Source: UBA9619 sp964630665 (GTDB lineage Bacteria; Pseudomonadota; Gammaproteobacteria; Arenicellales; UBA868). From it: a stretch of DNA of 55,953 nucleotides. Each line of letters opens with the position of its first letter. Position 1 is the stretch's first letter. Both the position numbers and the translations under genes were made by a program. Positions 26,422-35,061 of the stretch are shown one piece after another. The stretch lies in contig CAZVVN010000013.1 of the NCBI GenBank assembly GCA_964630665.1, forward strand, positions 1-55,953, written 5' to 3'. Below the pieces are notes generated by a model. The model had not been told where the DNA came from and ran no database searches. It was given only the letters and a program-made list of their open reading frames with translations.

Positions 26422-27756
26422 ATGACCCATAACGAAAGGCGCCAGCGACTGGCCGGCAGCTTGAAAGACAATGCCGGGACCGAAGTCCGACTGGGGAAGA
26501 CCACCTCCAACCTGTTCCGCGATCGTACCAATACGTCTACGCGGAAATTGCTCGACGTCAGTGACTTTAATCATGTGCTGCAGGTCGACCCGGACAACAG
26601 CCTGATCGAAGTCGAAGGCATGACCACCTACGAGGAACTGGTGGACGCCACTCTGCCTCATGGGGTGATGCCGGCGGTCGTCCCACAGTTGAAGTCCATT
26701 ACCATCGGCGGCGCGGTGTCCGGCATCGGCATCGAGTCGTCTTCGTTTCGTTACGGGCTCCCTCACCAGAGTATCGGCGAGATGGATGTACTGCTGGCCA
26801 GCGGCGACGTACTGACCTGTACCCCGGACAACGACCACAGCGATCTGTTCTACGGACTCGCCAACTCCTACGGTACGCTGGGTTACATTCTGCGACTGAC
26901 CGCACTGGCGGTACCGGTGAAACCCTTCGTCCAGCTGACCCACATCCGCTTCGATGAAAGCGAATCCCTCTTCCGTGCCATTGACCAGTGGTCCGCAGGC
27001 GACGTCGATTTCATTGACGGGACGGTCTTTGCACCGGGTGATCACGTCCTGACCCTCGGCCGTTTCGTCGACCAGGCACCCTACGCCAGCGACTACACTT
27101 ACCTGGAGATCTACTATTCCTCGATTCGGGCCCGCAGCGAGGATTTCCTCACCACACGCGACTATCTGTGGCGCTGGGACACCGACTGGTTCTGGTGTTC
27201 GAAGAATCTTTACCTGCAGTACCGGCCGTTGCGCCGGCTGCTGGGCCGCGAGCGACTGAATTCGATCACCTACCAGAAGGTGAAGCGCTGGAACAGCCGC
27301 TGGGGCCTGACCCGGGCACTGGGCCGGCTGACCGGGAGCCACCGTGAGTGGGTCATTCAGGATGTGGATATCCCGATCGACCGGGCGACGGAATTTCTCG
27401 AATTCTTCCATCGCGAGATCGGTATCCAGCCAGTCTGGATCTGCCCAGTCGGGCACCCCTCAGCCGATGAAGTCTACCCCTTGTTTCCGATGACCAGTCG
27501 ATCGACCTACATTAACTTTGGGTTCTGGGACGCTGTCGCGACTGCTAAGAACATGCCGCCAGGTCATTTCAACCGCCTGGTGGAGAACAAGGTCAGCCAG
27601 CTTGGCGGCATCAAGTCCTTGTATTCGGATGCCTATTTCGGGGAGGACGAGTTCTGGTCCATCTACGACGGCAACAGCTACCAGCGGCTCAAACAGAAAT
27701 ATGATCCCGACAACCGCCTCAAGGGCCTGTACCAGAAATGCGTGTTGCGCCAGTGA
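26422..27756 (+). CDS. FAD-binding oxidoreductase related to delta24-sterol reductase (DHCR24/DWARF1)
   Basis: A 444-residue VAO-type flavoprotein. The FAD-binding PP-loop region GGAVSGIGIESSSFRYG at 97-112 is nearly the DHCR24 signature. LLASGDVLTCTPDNDHSDLFYG and SYGTLGYI also match DHCR24. No transmembrane anchor is evident. In eukaryotes the family reduces the delta24 bond of sterols; the bacterial substrate is not known and may be another lipid or isoprenoid. It follows the GGT gene closely, probably in one transcript. Confidence 0.78.
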   Translation: MTHNERRQRLAGSLKDNAGTEVRLGKTTSNLFRDRTNTSTRKLLDVSDFNHVLQVDPDNSLIEVEGMTTYEELVDATLPHGVMPAVVPQLKSITIGGAVSGIGIESSSFRYGLPHQSIGEMDVLLASGDVLTCTPDNDHSDLFYGLANSYGTLGYILRLTALAVPVKPFVQLTHIRFDESESLFRAIDQWSAGDVDFIDGTVFAPGDHVLTLGRFVDQAPYASDYTYLEIYYSSIRARSEDFLTTRDYLWRWDTDWFWCSKNLYLQYRPLRRLLGRERLNSITYQKVKRWNSRWGLTRALGRLTGSHREWVIQDVDIPIDRATEFLEFFHREIGIQPVWICPVGHPSADEVYPLFPMTSRSTYINFGFWDAVATAKNMPPGHFNRLVENKVSQLGGIKSLYSDAYFGEDEFWSIYDGNSYQRLKQKYDPDNRLKGLYQKCVLRQ

Positions 27757-27832
27757 GCCCGGCCGACAACGCGATTGAAATGGCCCGCTGCCGGCACCAT
27801 ATGGTGCTTTTTCGACTAACGGTTTCGGTATC

Positions 27833-28768
27833 TTGGCTTACGCTCTCCAGACGAACGACCTGAGCAAAACCTACGGTGATGGCGTCAGGGCCCTGAAAGG
27901 CATCGACCTGACGGTTGCAGAGGGGGATTTCTTTGCCCTGCTAGGTCCCAACGGTGCCGGGAAATCAACGGCCATCGGTGTGATCAGCTCGCTGATCAAC
28001 AAAACCAGTGGCAGCGTTCAGGTCTTCGGGGTGGATATCGACGAGAACTTTGCCCGGGCCAAGTCCTTCCTCGGCGTAGTACCACAGGAATTCAATTTCA
28101 ATGTCTTCGAGTCCCCGCTGCAGATCATCCTCTGCCAGGCGGGCTATTACGGCATTGACCGACGCAGCGCCCGACTGCGGGCCGAGCAATACCTCAGGCA
28201 GGTCGGCCTGTGGGAGAACCGAAACCAGCGCTCCAGAGACCTTTCCGGCGGCATGAAACGTCGACTCATGATCGCAAGAGCCTTGGTCCACGAGCCACGG
28301 TTGCTGATCCTGGATGAACCTACGGCTGGCGTCGATATCGAGATCCGCCGCTCGATGTGGGACTTTTTTCAGCAAATCAATGCCCAGGGCACTACGATCA
28401 TTCTCACGACCCACTACCTCGAGGAGGCAGAAAGCCTGTGCCGGAATATTGCCATCATTGATCAGGGTTCGCTGGTGGAAAACACCAGCATGCGCGGGCT
28501 GTTGCGCAAGCTCAACCGTGAGACCTTCGTCCTGGATCTGGATGAGCCCCTGGATCAGCTCCCGGGTGATCTCTTGGTATCGGCAAGACTGGTGGACGAG
28601 AGCACACTCGAGGTCGACGTCCAGCGCGAAGACAGTCTGAACGATCTTTATGCCCAGCTGTCGGCAGCAGGTATTCGGGTGCGCAGCATGCGGAACAAGT
28701 CGAACCGGCTCGAACAGCTGTTCGTCAACCTGATCGACCGGACCAATGGGCCTGGAGAGGCGCGATGA
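27833..28768 (+). CDS. yadG: ABC transporter ATP-binding protein, YadG-like
   Basis: A 311-residue ATPase closely resembling E. coli YadG throughout: ALLGPNGAGKSTAIGVISSL (Walker A), VPQEFNFNVFE, LSGGMKRRLMIARAL (signature), LLILDEPTAGVDIEIRRSMW (Walker B) and a conserved C-terminal RSMRNKSNRLEQLF. TTG at 27833 is the only start that preserves the full YadG N-terminus (AYALQTNDLSKTYGDG). It overlaps the permease gene by four bases (ATGA). The transported molecule is unknown. Confidence 0.9.
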   Translation: MAYALQTNDLSKTYGDGVRALKGIDLTVAEGDFFALLGPNGAGKSTAIGVISSLINKTSGSVQVFGVDIDENFARAKSFLGVVPQEFNFNVFESPLQIILCQAGYYGIDRRSARLRAEQYLRQVGLWENRNQRSRDLSGGMKRRLMIARALVHEPRLLILDEPTAGVDIEIRRSMWDFFQQINAQGTTIILTTHYLEEAESLCRNIAIIDQGSLVENTSMRGLLRKLNRETFVLDLDEPLDQLPGDLLVSARLVDESTLEVDVQREDSLNDLYAQLSAAGIRVRSMRNKSNRLEQLFVNLIDRTNGPGEAR

Positions 28769-29538
28769 ATCCGCGTGCCCAATTCATCGCATTCCAGACC
28801 ATCGTGATCAAGGAGATCGCGCGCTTTTTCAGGATCTGGCAACAGACCCTCCTGCCGCCGGCGATCACTACGTCGCTGTACTTCGTCATTTTCGGCAACC
28901 TGATCGGCCCGCGGATCGGGCAGATGGATGGCTTCAGCTACATGGATTTCATCGTTCCCGGCCTGATCCTGATGGCGGTGATCACCAACGCTTACTCAAA
29001 CGTGGTCACCTCGTTTTTTGGCGCCAAGTTCCAGCGCTCGGTGGAGGAAATGCTGATATCCCCGACACCCGACTACATCATTCTGCTGGGCTTCGTGGTC
29101 GGTGGCGTTGCCCGGGGTGTCACAGTAGCGATGGTGGTGACCGTGGTTTCCCTGTTGTTCAGCGATCTCAGGGTACATGATCTTGCGGTTCTTCTGAGCG
29201 TAGTCGTCATGACGGCCCTGCTTTTTTCCCTTGGCGGTTTCCTCAATGCCATGTTCGCCAAGGGCTTTGACGATGTCTCCATTGTCCCGACCTTCGTTCT
29301 GACACCACTGACCTACCTTGGTGGCATTTTCTATTCGATCAAGCTGCTCCCCGAGTTCTGGCAGAATGCCTCCATGGGAAACCCGATCCTGTACATGATC
29401 AACGCCTTTCGTTACGGCTTTCTGGGTGTATCAGACATGGACCTTCTGTTCTCCTATCTGGTGATCGGTGGCTTTATCACGGTGCTTTTCGCGGTTAATC
29501 TTTACCTGCTCAAACACGGCCACGGCATTCGCCAGTGA
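28765..29538 (+). CDS. yadH: ABC-2 type transporter permease, YadH-like
   Basis: A 257-residue inner-membrane protein with about six helices and the ABC-2 motif region (TPLTYLGGIFYSIKLLPEFWQ). It matches the YadH length and pattern: KEIARFFRIWQQTLLPPAIT at the start, GFSYMDFIVPGLI and ISPTPDYIILLGFV. It is translationally coupled to the YadG-like ATPase, with which it should form an exporter. The glutaredoxin-like gene follows 30 bp later. Confidence 0.9.
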   Translation: MNPRAQFIAFQTIVIKEIARFFRIWQQTLLPPAITTSLYFVIFGNLIGPRIGQMDGFSYMDFIVPGLILMAVITNAYSNVVTSFFGAKFQRSVEEMLISPTPDYIILLGFVVGGVARGVTVAMVVTVVSLLFSDLRVHDLAVLLSVVVMTALLFSLGGFLNAMFAKGFDDVSIVPTFVLTPLTYLGGIFYSIKLLPEFWQNASMGNPILYMINAFRYGFLGVSDMDLLFSYLVIGGFITVLFAVNLYLLKHGHGIRQ

Positions 29539-29568
29539 CTTTTAAGGTAACCCGTCGGAAATGATCAC

Positions 29569-29832
29569 ATGACCGAAAAGCTGATCCTCTACCAGCGTGA
29601 CATGTGCGGCTACTGTGAGGCAGTCAAGGACGTCATCTTCGAACTTGGCGCAGACATAGAACAACGCAACATATGGGAAAACCGTGACTGGCAGCGGCAA
29701 CTGGTTGAAGCCCGTGGCAGCAGTTCAGTGCCGGTGCTATGCCGTGAAACACCCGACGGAGAGGTCGAGTGGCTTGCTGAATCGGATGCGATCATCCGTT
29801 ACCTGATTCAGAACTGTGATTCGACGAATTAG
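29569..29832 (+). CDS. Glutaredoxin/GST N-terminal domain protein
   Basis: An 87-residue thioredoxin-fold protein. The redox motif is CGYC at residues 13-16, followed by the cis-Pro segment SSVPVLC. The C-terminal LAESDAIIRYLIQ is the glutathione-site SDAIIRYL pattern seen in GST N-terminal domains. It probably reduces disulfides or glutathione-mixed disulfides in the cytoplasm. It sits at the end of the YadGH transcription unit; no functional link is evident. Confidence 0.85.
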   Translation: MTEKLILYQRDMCGYCEAVKDVIFELGADIEQRNIWENRDWQRQLVEARGSSSVPVLCRETPDGEVEWLAESDAIIRYLIQNCDSTN

Positions 29833-29945
29833 CCACAGCCAATGATTTCACCAGCAGACTTGTCTGACCTTGCCTGGCCTGAACCTGCAACCGGCAGCAG
29901 CACAGGTGAACGCTCAATTGACAGTCGACCTTTGGAGGTAACGCC

Positions 29946-30950
29946 GTGCAGCGAGTGATCCTCGGAGCCACCGGTATGTCAGTCTCACCGATCGCACTGG
30001 GCACCATGACCTTTGGTGATCAGGTGAATCCCGATACATCATACGCGCTGCTGGACCTTGCCGTTGATCGCGGAATCAATTTTCTCGACACCGCCAACAG
30101 CTACAACGCAGGGCTGACTGAACAGATCATCGGCCAGTGGCTCAAGGCTCACGGTGGCCGGCAGCAACTGGTGATAGCCAGCAAGCTGCGTTACCGCGTT
30201 GGTGACAATCCCGACAGCGCTGGTCTGTCTCCCAAGACCATTCTGCAGCAACTCGAGAACTCGCTGAAACGCCTCGACACCGACTATCTCGACATCTGTT
30301 TCCTCCATCAGCCGGACGACGACACGCCGATTGAAACGACCTGGCGCTGCCTGGACGCGCTGGTTGCTTCAGGTCGGGTTCGCTGTCTCGGCCTTTCCAA
30401 CTTTGCGGCCTGGCAGATCGTCGAGATCATCCACCTTGCCCGGGCCCGCGGCTGGGCGCCGCCGACCGTCACCCAGGCACTCTACAACACCATCTCCCGC
30501 GGGGTGGAAAACGAACTGCTGCCGATGGCCCAGGCCTACGGGATCGGCACCTGTGCGTACAACCCCCTGGCAGGCGGCCTGCTGACCGGTAAACATCGAG
30601 CCGGTGAAGATGCCGTGCCCGACACCCGGCTGGCGGTCAACACCGGCTACCGGAACCGCTACTGGAATGACCGCCAGCGGGCGGCGGCTGAGCGAGTCGT
30701 CGAGATCGCCCACCAGGCAGGCCGTACACCGGTCGAACTCGCATTACGCTTTCTGCTGGATCATCCGGCAGTAGACGTAGTGCTGATCGGCGCCACATCG
30801 TCGAGACAGCTGGAACAGAACATCGCAGCGCTCGATAACCCCGCTTTGACAACAGACGAGGCACGGGGGCTGTCTGAGGTGTGGGCCGAACTGCACGGCC
30901 CGGCACCACGCTACAACCGTGACAACCGCAGCGGACCGGGCCGACGCTGA
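29946..30950 (+). CDS. Aldo/keto reductase
   Basis: A 334-residue NADPH-dependent oxidoreductase with the AKR (alpha/beta)8 barrel. The catalytic tetrad is present: Asp48 and Tyr53 in FLDTANSYN, Lys80 in IASKLRY, and His in CFLHQPD. The cofactor-site segments CLGLSNFAAWQI and VVLIGATSSRQLEQN are typical. The start is GTG with GGAGGT eight bases upstream. Substrate cannot be told; the family reduces sugars, ketones or aldehydes. Confidence 0.88.
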   Translation: MQRVILGATGMSVSPIALGTMTFGDQVNPDTSYALLDLAVDRGINFLDTANSYNAGLTEQIIGQWLKAHGGRQQLVIASKLRYRVGDNPDSAGLSPKTILQQLENSLKRLDTDYLDICFLHQPDDDTPIETTWRCLDALVASGRVRCLGLSNFAAWQIVEIIHLARARGWAPPTVTQALYNTISRGVENELLPMAQAYGIGTCAYNPLAGGLLTGKHRAGEDAVPDTRLAVNTGYRNRYWNDRQRAAAERVVEIAHQAGRTPVELALRFLLDHPAVDVVLIGATSSRQLEQNIAALDNPALTTDEARGLSEVWAELHGPAPRYNRDNRSGPGRR

Positions 30951-31000
30951 AACCTGATTCCGCACAGCAGCTGCCGCGCGAATCCGGCACCTACATCATT

Positions 31001-31411
31001 GTGATGCGGGGCACAGGTGGACCTGCCCGCCAGATCAGCAGGCTCGGATCGTTCAAGCCTGGTCGCCATTGGTATCTGTATGTCGGCAGTGCGTTCGGCC
31101 CGGGTGGGCTGGCCGCCCGCGTGGGGCGGCACCTGCGCGAGAACAAGACGCAGCACTGGCACCTCGACTACCTGTTGCCGGCAACGTGCGTGCGGGAGGT
31201 CTGGTTCCACACCGGACGCCGCGATCTTGAGCATGTCTGGGCCGAGTCCATGCTCAACTACCCCGCGTCGGCCATTCCCCTGGAAAACCTCGGAGCGTCC
31301 GACTGTAACTGCCGCAGCCATTTTGTCAGGCTGCCGACGCTCAGAGAGGCACACGATCTTAAGTACCTCCTTAAAGGGAAAGGTCGGGTAATCTGCCACC
31401 GGCCCGTGTAA
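31001..31411 (+). CDS. DUF123 GIY-YIG-like protein (start uncertain)
   Basis: A DUF123 protein: WYLYVGSAFGPGGLAARVGRHLR, HWHLDYLL, and the C-terminal GASDCNCRSHF Cys/His cluster. Related proteins are GIY-YIG nuclease-like and occur alone or fused to endonuclease III; activity here is unproven. From the first ordinary start (GTG 31001 or ATG 31004) it is 136 residues. The conserved opening SGTYII, which supplies the first strand of the fold, is encoded just upstream in the same open frame. That frame contains no ATG, GTG or TTG back to the stop at 30920-30922. A CTG at 30947 (overlapping the preceding stop) or 30971 may be the true start. Confidence 0.8.
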   Translation: MMRGTGGPARQISRLGSFKPGRHWYLYVGSAFGPGGLAARVGRHLRENKTQHWHLDYLLPATCVREVWFHTGRRDLEHVWAESMLNYPASAIPLENLGASDCNCRSHFVRLPTLREAHDLKYLLKGKGRVICHRPV

Positions 31412-31540
31412 TAACCCGTTGTCTCTCGCTCCTACAGCAGCCCAGGAGGAACCAAAAGTTCGATTTCACAGCGCCGGCCAGATCAATTAAGATGGTCTGC
31501 CGGTCGGCTTATTATTGAGCTACCGTCAACTGCAGGAGTA

Positions 31541-31609
31541 ATGAAGAGGCCTGTACATGATCTAGCGAGCCAGAGGCCGGAAAGCAAATACACGACACCA
31601 GAGGACTGA
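31541..31609 (+). CDS. Possible 22-residue upstream ORF before trpB2
   Basis: An ATG behind GGAG opens a 22-codon frame (MKRPVHDLASQRPESKYTTP...) ending three bases before the trpB2 start. The trpB2 SD lies inside its last codons. The SD-to-ATG spacing is short (2 nt). It has no Trp codons, so it is not a tryptophan attenuator leader. It could couple translation or be chance. Confidence 0.2.
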   Translation: MKRPVHDLASQRPESKYTTPED

Positions 31610-31612
31610 GCA

Positions 31613-32974
31613 ATGACTGACAGTGTGAAATACGTACTCGATGAGAACGAGATACCGAGGTCCTGGTACAACATTGTCTCTGACCTTCCCGAACCGCCCG
31701 CGCCAGTAATGCACCCGGGCACCGGCCAGCCGGTGGGCCCGGATGATCTCGCCCCGCTCTTCACCATGGCGGCCATCATGCAGGAGGTCAGTGCCGAGCG
31801 GCAGATCGATATCCCGGAGCCCGTCCGGGACATCTACCGTCAGTGGCGACCGAGCCCACTGTACCGGGCTTACCGGCTGGAAGCCGCACTGGATACCCCG
31901 GCCAGGATCTACTACAAGTACGAGGGGGTGAGTCCTGCCGGCAGTCACAAGCCAAACACGGCAGTGGCCCAGGCCTTTTACTGCCGCGAAGAGGGCGTCA
32001 AGCGGATCTCGACTGAGACCGGTGCCGGGCAGTGGGGATCTTCGCTGGCTCTTGCGGGGTCTTTCTTCGGGCTGGAGATCGAGGTTTTCATGGTCCGGGT
32101 GAGTTTTGACCAGAAGCCGTACAGAAGGGCTTTTATGGAGACCTTTGATGCCACTTGTCATGCCAGCCCGAGCAACCTGACTGAGGCTGGCAAGAAAATC
32201 CTGGCGGAGAATCCAGACAGCCCCGGCAGTCTTGGCATTGCGATCAGTGAAGCGGTCGAGGTCGCTGCCCAGAGAGACGACACCAAGTATTCGCTTGGCA
32301 GTGTTCTGAACCATGTCCTGCTGCACCAGACTGTTAACGGACTGGAAGCCCTGCGGCAGATGGAGTTGGCTGATGACTACCCGGATGTCGTGGTCGGCTG
32401 CACCGGGGGCGGCAGTAACTTCGCCGGGCTGTCATTTCCGTTTATCGGCCGCAAGTTGCGCGGCGAGCAGGACGTACGGGTGGTCGCCGTGGAACCGGCC
32501 AACTGTCCCAGCCTGACCAAGGGTAAGTACGCCTACGACTTTGGTGACACGGCTCAAATGACCCCGCTGGTCAAGATGCACACCCTCGGTTCGTCATTTG
32601 TCCCGCCCAGTTCCCATGCCGGGGGGCTCCGCTATCACGGTATGGCGCCGTTGGTCAGCCAGCTGGTTGACCTGGGGCAGGTCGAACCAACTGCCTACAG
32701 TCAGACCGAGTGTTTTGAGGCCGGAGTGACCTTTGCCAAGGCCGAGGGCATCCTGCCCGCACCGGAGGCCAACCACGCCGTAAAAGGGGCACTGGTTGAA
32801 GCCATGCGATGCAAAGAAGAAGGCGAATCCAGAGCGATCCTGTTCAACCTTTGCGGCCACGGCTACTTTGACATGCAGGCCTACATGGACTACGCCGGCG
32901 GTAAACTGGCAGACCATCCTTACGATGCGTCCGAGGTCGCCATGGCCCTGTCCGGCCTGCCGTCGGTCGCCTGA
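31613..32974 (+). CDS. TrpB-like PLP-dependent enzyme (TrpB2)
   Basis: A 453-residue tryptophan synthase beta chain of the TrpB2 type. The PLP lysine is Lys113 in AGSHKPNTA, the phosphate loop is GGGSN near 264-268, and the N-terminal extension is longer than in TrpB1. TrpB2 proteins often work without TrpA and may use L-serine and indole directly, or serve in salvage. No trpA or other trp gene adjoins it. SD GAGG precedes the ATG. Confidence 0.9.
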   Translation: MTDSVKYVLDENEIPRSWYNIVSDLPEPPAPVMHPGTGQPVGPDDLAPLFTMAAIMQEVSAERQIDIPEPVRDIYRQWRPSPLYRAYRLEAALDTPARIYYKYEGVSPAGSHKPNTAVAQAFYCREEGVKRISTETGAGQWGSSLALAGSFFGLEIEVFMVRVSFDQKPYRRAFMETFDATCHASPSNLTEAGKKILAENPDSPGSLGIAISEAVEVAAQRDDTKYSLGSVLNHVLLHQTVNGLEALRQMELADDYPDVVVGCTGGGSNFAGLSFPFIGRKLRGEQDVRVVAVEPANCPSLTKGKYAYDFGDTAQMTPLVKMHTLGSSFVPPSSHAGGLRYHGMAPLVSQLVDLGQVEPTAYSQTECFEAGVTFAKAEGILPAPEANHAVKGALVEAMRCKEEGESRAILFNLCGHGYFDMQAYMDYAGGKLADHPYDASEVAMALSGLPSVA

Positions 32975-33174
32975 TGAGAATCTTGCCCGTAGGTTTGACC
33001 TGCTTTAGACTATGCAGTGATCTGTCTGTATTATCTTGATTTTATTAGGGTTTATGGCTAACAGACGGGAAGCTGACAGAACGTGAATCGCGATCTGATC
33101 GAGAAATCCGGGGCCGGCCACGTTCCAAAGTCGAGCACCAGTCGGACCCAGCGAGCAAGCACCGGGAGAATCCA

Positions 33175-33249
33175 ATGACCAGCCGGCAGGCACTGTTCAT
33201 GCCGGGGTCCTTTATCTCACTTTCATCAACAAGCCCTGGAGGGGAATAA
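33175..33249 (+). CDS. Possible 24-residue leader ORF before the PuuD-like gene
   Basis: GGGAG six bases upstream of an ATG gives a well-spaced SD for a 24-codon frame (MTSRQALFMPGSFISLSS...). Its TAA stop directly abuts the next gene's ATG (TAAATG). The next gene's SD (GGAGGGG) is inside the last codons. The arrangement suggests translational coupling. No homology is recognised. Confidence 0.3.
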   Translation: MTSRQALFMPGSFISLSSTSPGGE

Positions 33250-33894
33250 ATGGCATACCTTCTCGACGTACTGTTCCGCTACGCCCATATCGTCTTTGGC
33301 GTGACCTGGATCGGCCTGCTGTACTACTTCAACTTCGTACAGACCGAATACATCAAGGAAGCTGAAGACGCGGGCAAGGCGGATGTAATGGCGAAACTCG
33401 CGCCACGTGCACTGTGGTGGTTCCGCTGGGCGGCCATGTTCACGTTTCTGACCGGTCTGGTTCTACTGTGGTGGGTTTCAAGTCAGCAACGCTACAACCT
33501 TGGAATATCGCTCGGCGCCCTGATGGGGACCCTGATGATGTTGAATGTGTGGCTGATCATCTGGCCCAATCAGAAGGTCATGATCGGCCTGGCCGAGGGC
33601 GACAAGGCCGTGGCTGGACCCAAGGCCGGCCTGGCCTCCCGGACCAACACGTTGTTCTCGCTACCGATGCTCTACTTCATGGTCGCCTCGATACATGGAC
33701 TTGCAGCCAGTGGTGGCACATGGGGCGCAGAGACGAGCATGCCCGCGCTGATTATTGGCCTTGTCATCATCGCTGTCATCGAGGCGAACGCAATCTGGGG
33801 CAAGATGCTGGGCGTCATCCAATCGGTCAATGCCGTGATTGTCTCCAGTATTATCCTCACGGTGATCATGGCTGGACTTGTCAATTACATCTGA
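33250..33894 (+). CDS. PuuD-like membrane protein (urate hydroxylase N-terminal type)
   Basis: A 214-residue integral membrane protein with about five or six helices. The start FRYAHIVFGVTWIGLLYYFNFVQ, the tract ALWWFRWAAMFTFLTGL and the conserved LIIWPNQK resemble the membrane part of PuuD. Conserved His residues (His13 in RYAHI; the one in VASIHGL) could bind haem or metal. PuuD proper carries an extra C-terminal cytochrome c domain, which is absent here. No purine-degradation genes are adjacent, so the urate role should not be assumed. GGAGGGG precedes the ATG. Confidence 0.72.
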   Translation: MAYLLDVLFRYAHIVFGVTWIGLLYYFNFVQTEYIKEAEDAGKADVMAKLAPRALWWFRWAAMFTFLTGLVLLWWVSSQQRYNLGISLGALMGTLMMLNVWLIIWPNQKVMIGLAEGDKAVAGPKAGLASRTNTLFSLPMLYFMVASIHGLAASGGTWGAETSMPALIIGLVIIAVIEANAIWGKMLGVIQSVNAVIVSSIILTVIMAGLVNYI

Positions 33895-33911
33895 CCGGGT
33901 CAGGGTCGCGG

Positions 33912-33937
33912 AAAAAGGGCGCAGCTGCGCCCTTTTT
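33912..33937. terminator. Bidirectional Rho-independent terminator
   Basis: AAAAAGGGCGCA/TGCGCCCTTTTT form a perfect inverted repeat with a GC-rich core (GGGCGC AGCT GCGCCC). A-runs and T-runs flank it on both sides, 18 bp after the PuuD-like stop and about 50 bp from the convergent hydrolase stop. It should end transcripts from both directions. Confidence 0.9.
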
Positions 33938-33986
33938 CTGTCGTGGCGGCCCGCAACGCCCGCTTCTCAGACGGCCTGGAGGTCTT

Positions 33987-35042
33987 TTAACGCCGGGCCC
34001 CACTGACGAACCCGGCAAACCCTTTCAGCAAACGATAAAGCTCGGGCAGCCTGGCGATGCTGATGGCGCTGTCACCGTGACTGAGAAAGCGCGTGATGCA
34101 CACATAATTGGGGATACCGCACTTGGTCATCTGCCGCGCAAGCCGCCTGGATTCACCTGGCGGGATCACCCGGTCGGCGCGCCCATGGAGCAGGAAGACC
34201 GGGGTCTTCCGGTTCACAAAATCAAGCGAAACCCGGTAACCGCGCCAATCACTGCCAAACGCTGCGATGACCTTGCGGTGGAACTGTTCGCGCTGGTCGG
34301 CATCGTCCAGCAACTGGTAGAGCCGTTCCTGCAGCGGGTCGGCGGGATCCAGCAGGGCCCGCAGATTCCATCCACCTTCAAGCTTGGCGCTTTCGCGAAT
34401 ACAGCGCTCGAGTGCCTGGTGAAACTCACTGCTCTCGGGCTCGACCTCGCGGTAATAACTGCGCAGCATCAGCATGCGCCCATAAGGGTCTGAGCGCCGG
34501 GCGTTGACCAGAAAGTCGCTCACCTGGTCGACATCGTAGTAACCGCCAATCAGGCACAGTGCAGTGACCCGCTGCCCGAGCGTACTGCTGCAGGCAGCTC
34601 GAAGAGCAAAAACACCCGAAAATGACACTGCCATGGCTGCAAACCGCCCAGTAGGGACCAGCCCGCGGTCAGCCGCGATCTGCTCCAGCACGCCCTGGAC
34701 TTCGACCGGCTGATCGCGCTTGATCCTGAGCCCCCGGATGGTGGGCAGGTGTGGAATCAGGACCTTGAGACCAGCCGCAGTCAGGGCTCCGGCAAGCTGT
34801 TGAACCCTCGGGTCTTCAGCACCGAGCGCTGCCATGCCATGAATAAAAATCACCGTCCCCGACGGGTCGCTGGCCGGCAGGTACTGATCGACCTGGTGCG
34901 TACCACACAGAACCTTCGCCGGGAACTGGGCCGGATCAGTGTTCTTGGCTTGGAAGCGGGTCAGCAGGCGCAGGGTGGCCAACCAGCTGGTGAGACCCGT
35001 TCGCCATCCGGGGTCGGCCCGGGCTGCCGAACCGTTTGTCAT
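33987..35042 (-). CDS. Alpha/beta hydrolase
   Basis: A 351-residue hydrolase-fold protein. The oxyanion region is FIHGMAA, the probable nucleophile elbow is the Ser in AVSFSG (a variant of GxSxG that starts with Val/Ser rather than Gly), the acid is in HGRADRVIP and the His is in FLSHGD. No signal peptide is seen. The C-terminal pattern VFLLHGRADRVIPPGESRRLA is typical of the fold. Substrate unknown. It ends head-on against the PuuD-like gene, with a strong shared terminator. The acetyltransferase gene ends upstream on the same strand, 19 bp away. Confidence 0.78.
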   Translation of the reverse strand: MTNGSAARADPGWRTGLTSWLATLRLLTRFQAKNTDPAQFPAKVLCGTHQVDQYLPASDPSGTVIFIHGMAALGAEDPRVQQLAGALTAAGLKVLIPHLPTIRGLRIKRDQPVEVQGVLEQIAADRGLVPTGRFAAMAVSFSGVFALRAACSSTLGQRVTALCLIGGYYDVDQVSDFLVNARRSDPYGRMLMLRSYYREVEPESSEFHQALERCIRESAKLEGGWNLRALLDPADPLQERLYQLLDDADQREQFHRKVIAAFGSDWRGYRVSLDFVNRKTPVFLLHGRADRVIPPGESRRLARQMTKCGIPNYVCITRFLSHGDSAISIARLPELYRLLKGFAGFVSGARR

Positions 35043-35061
35043 CTGCCCGCCTGACCGTCAG

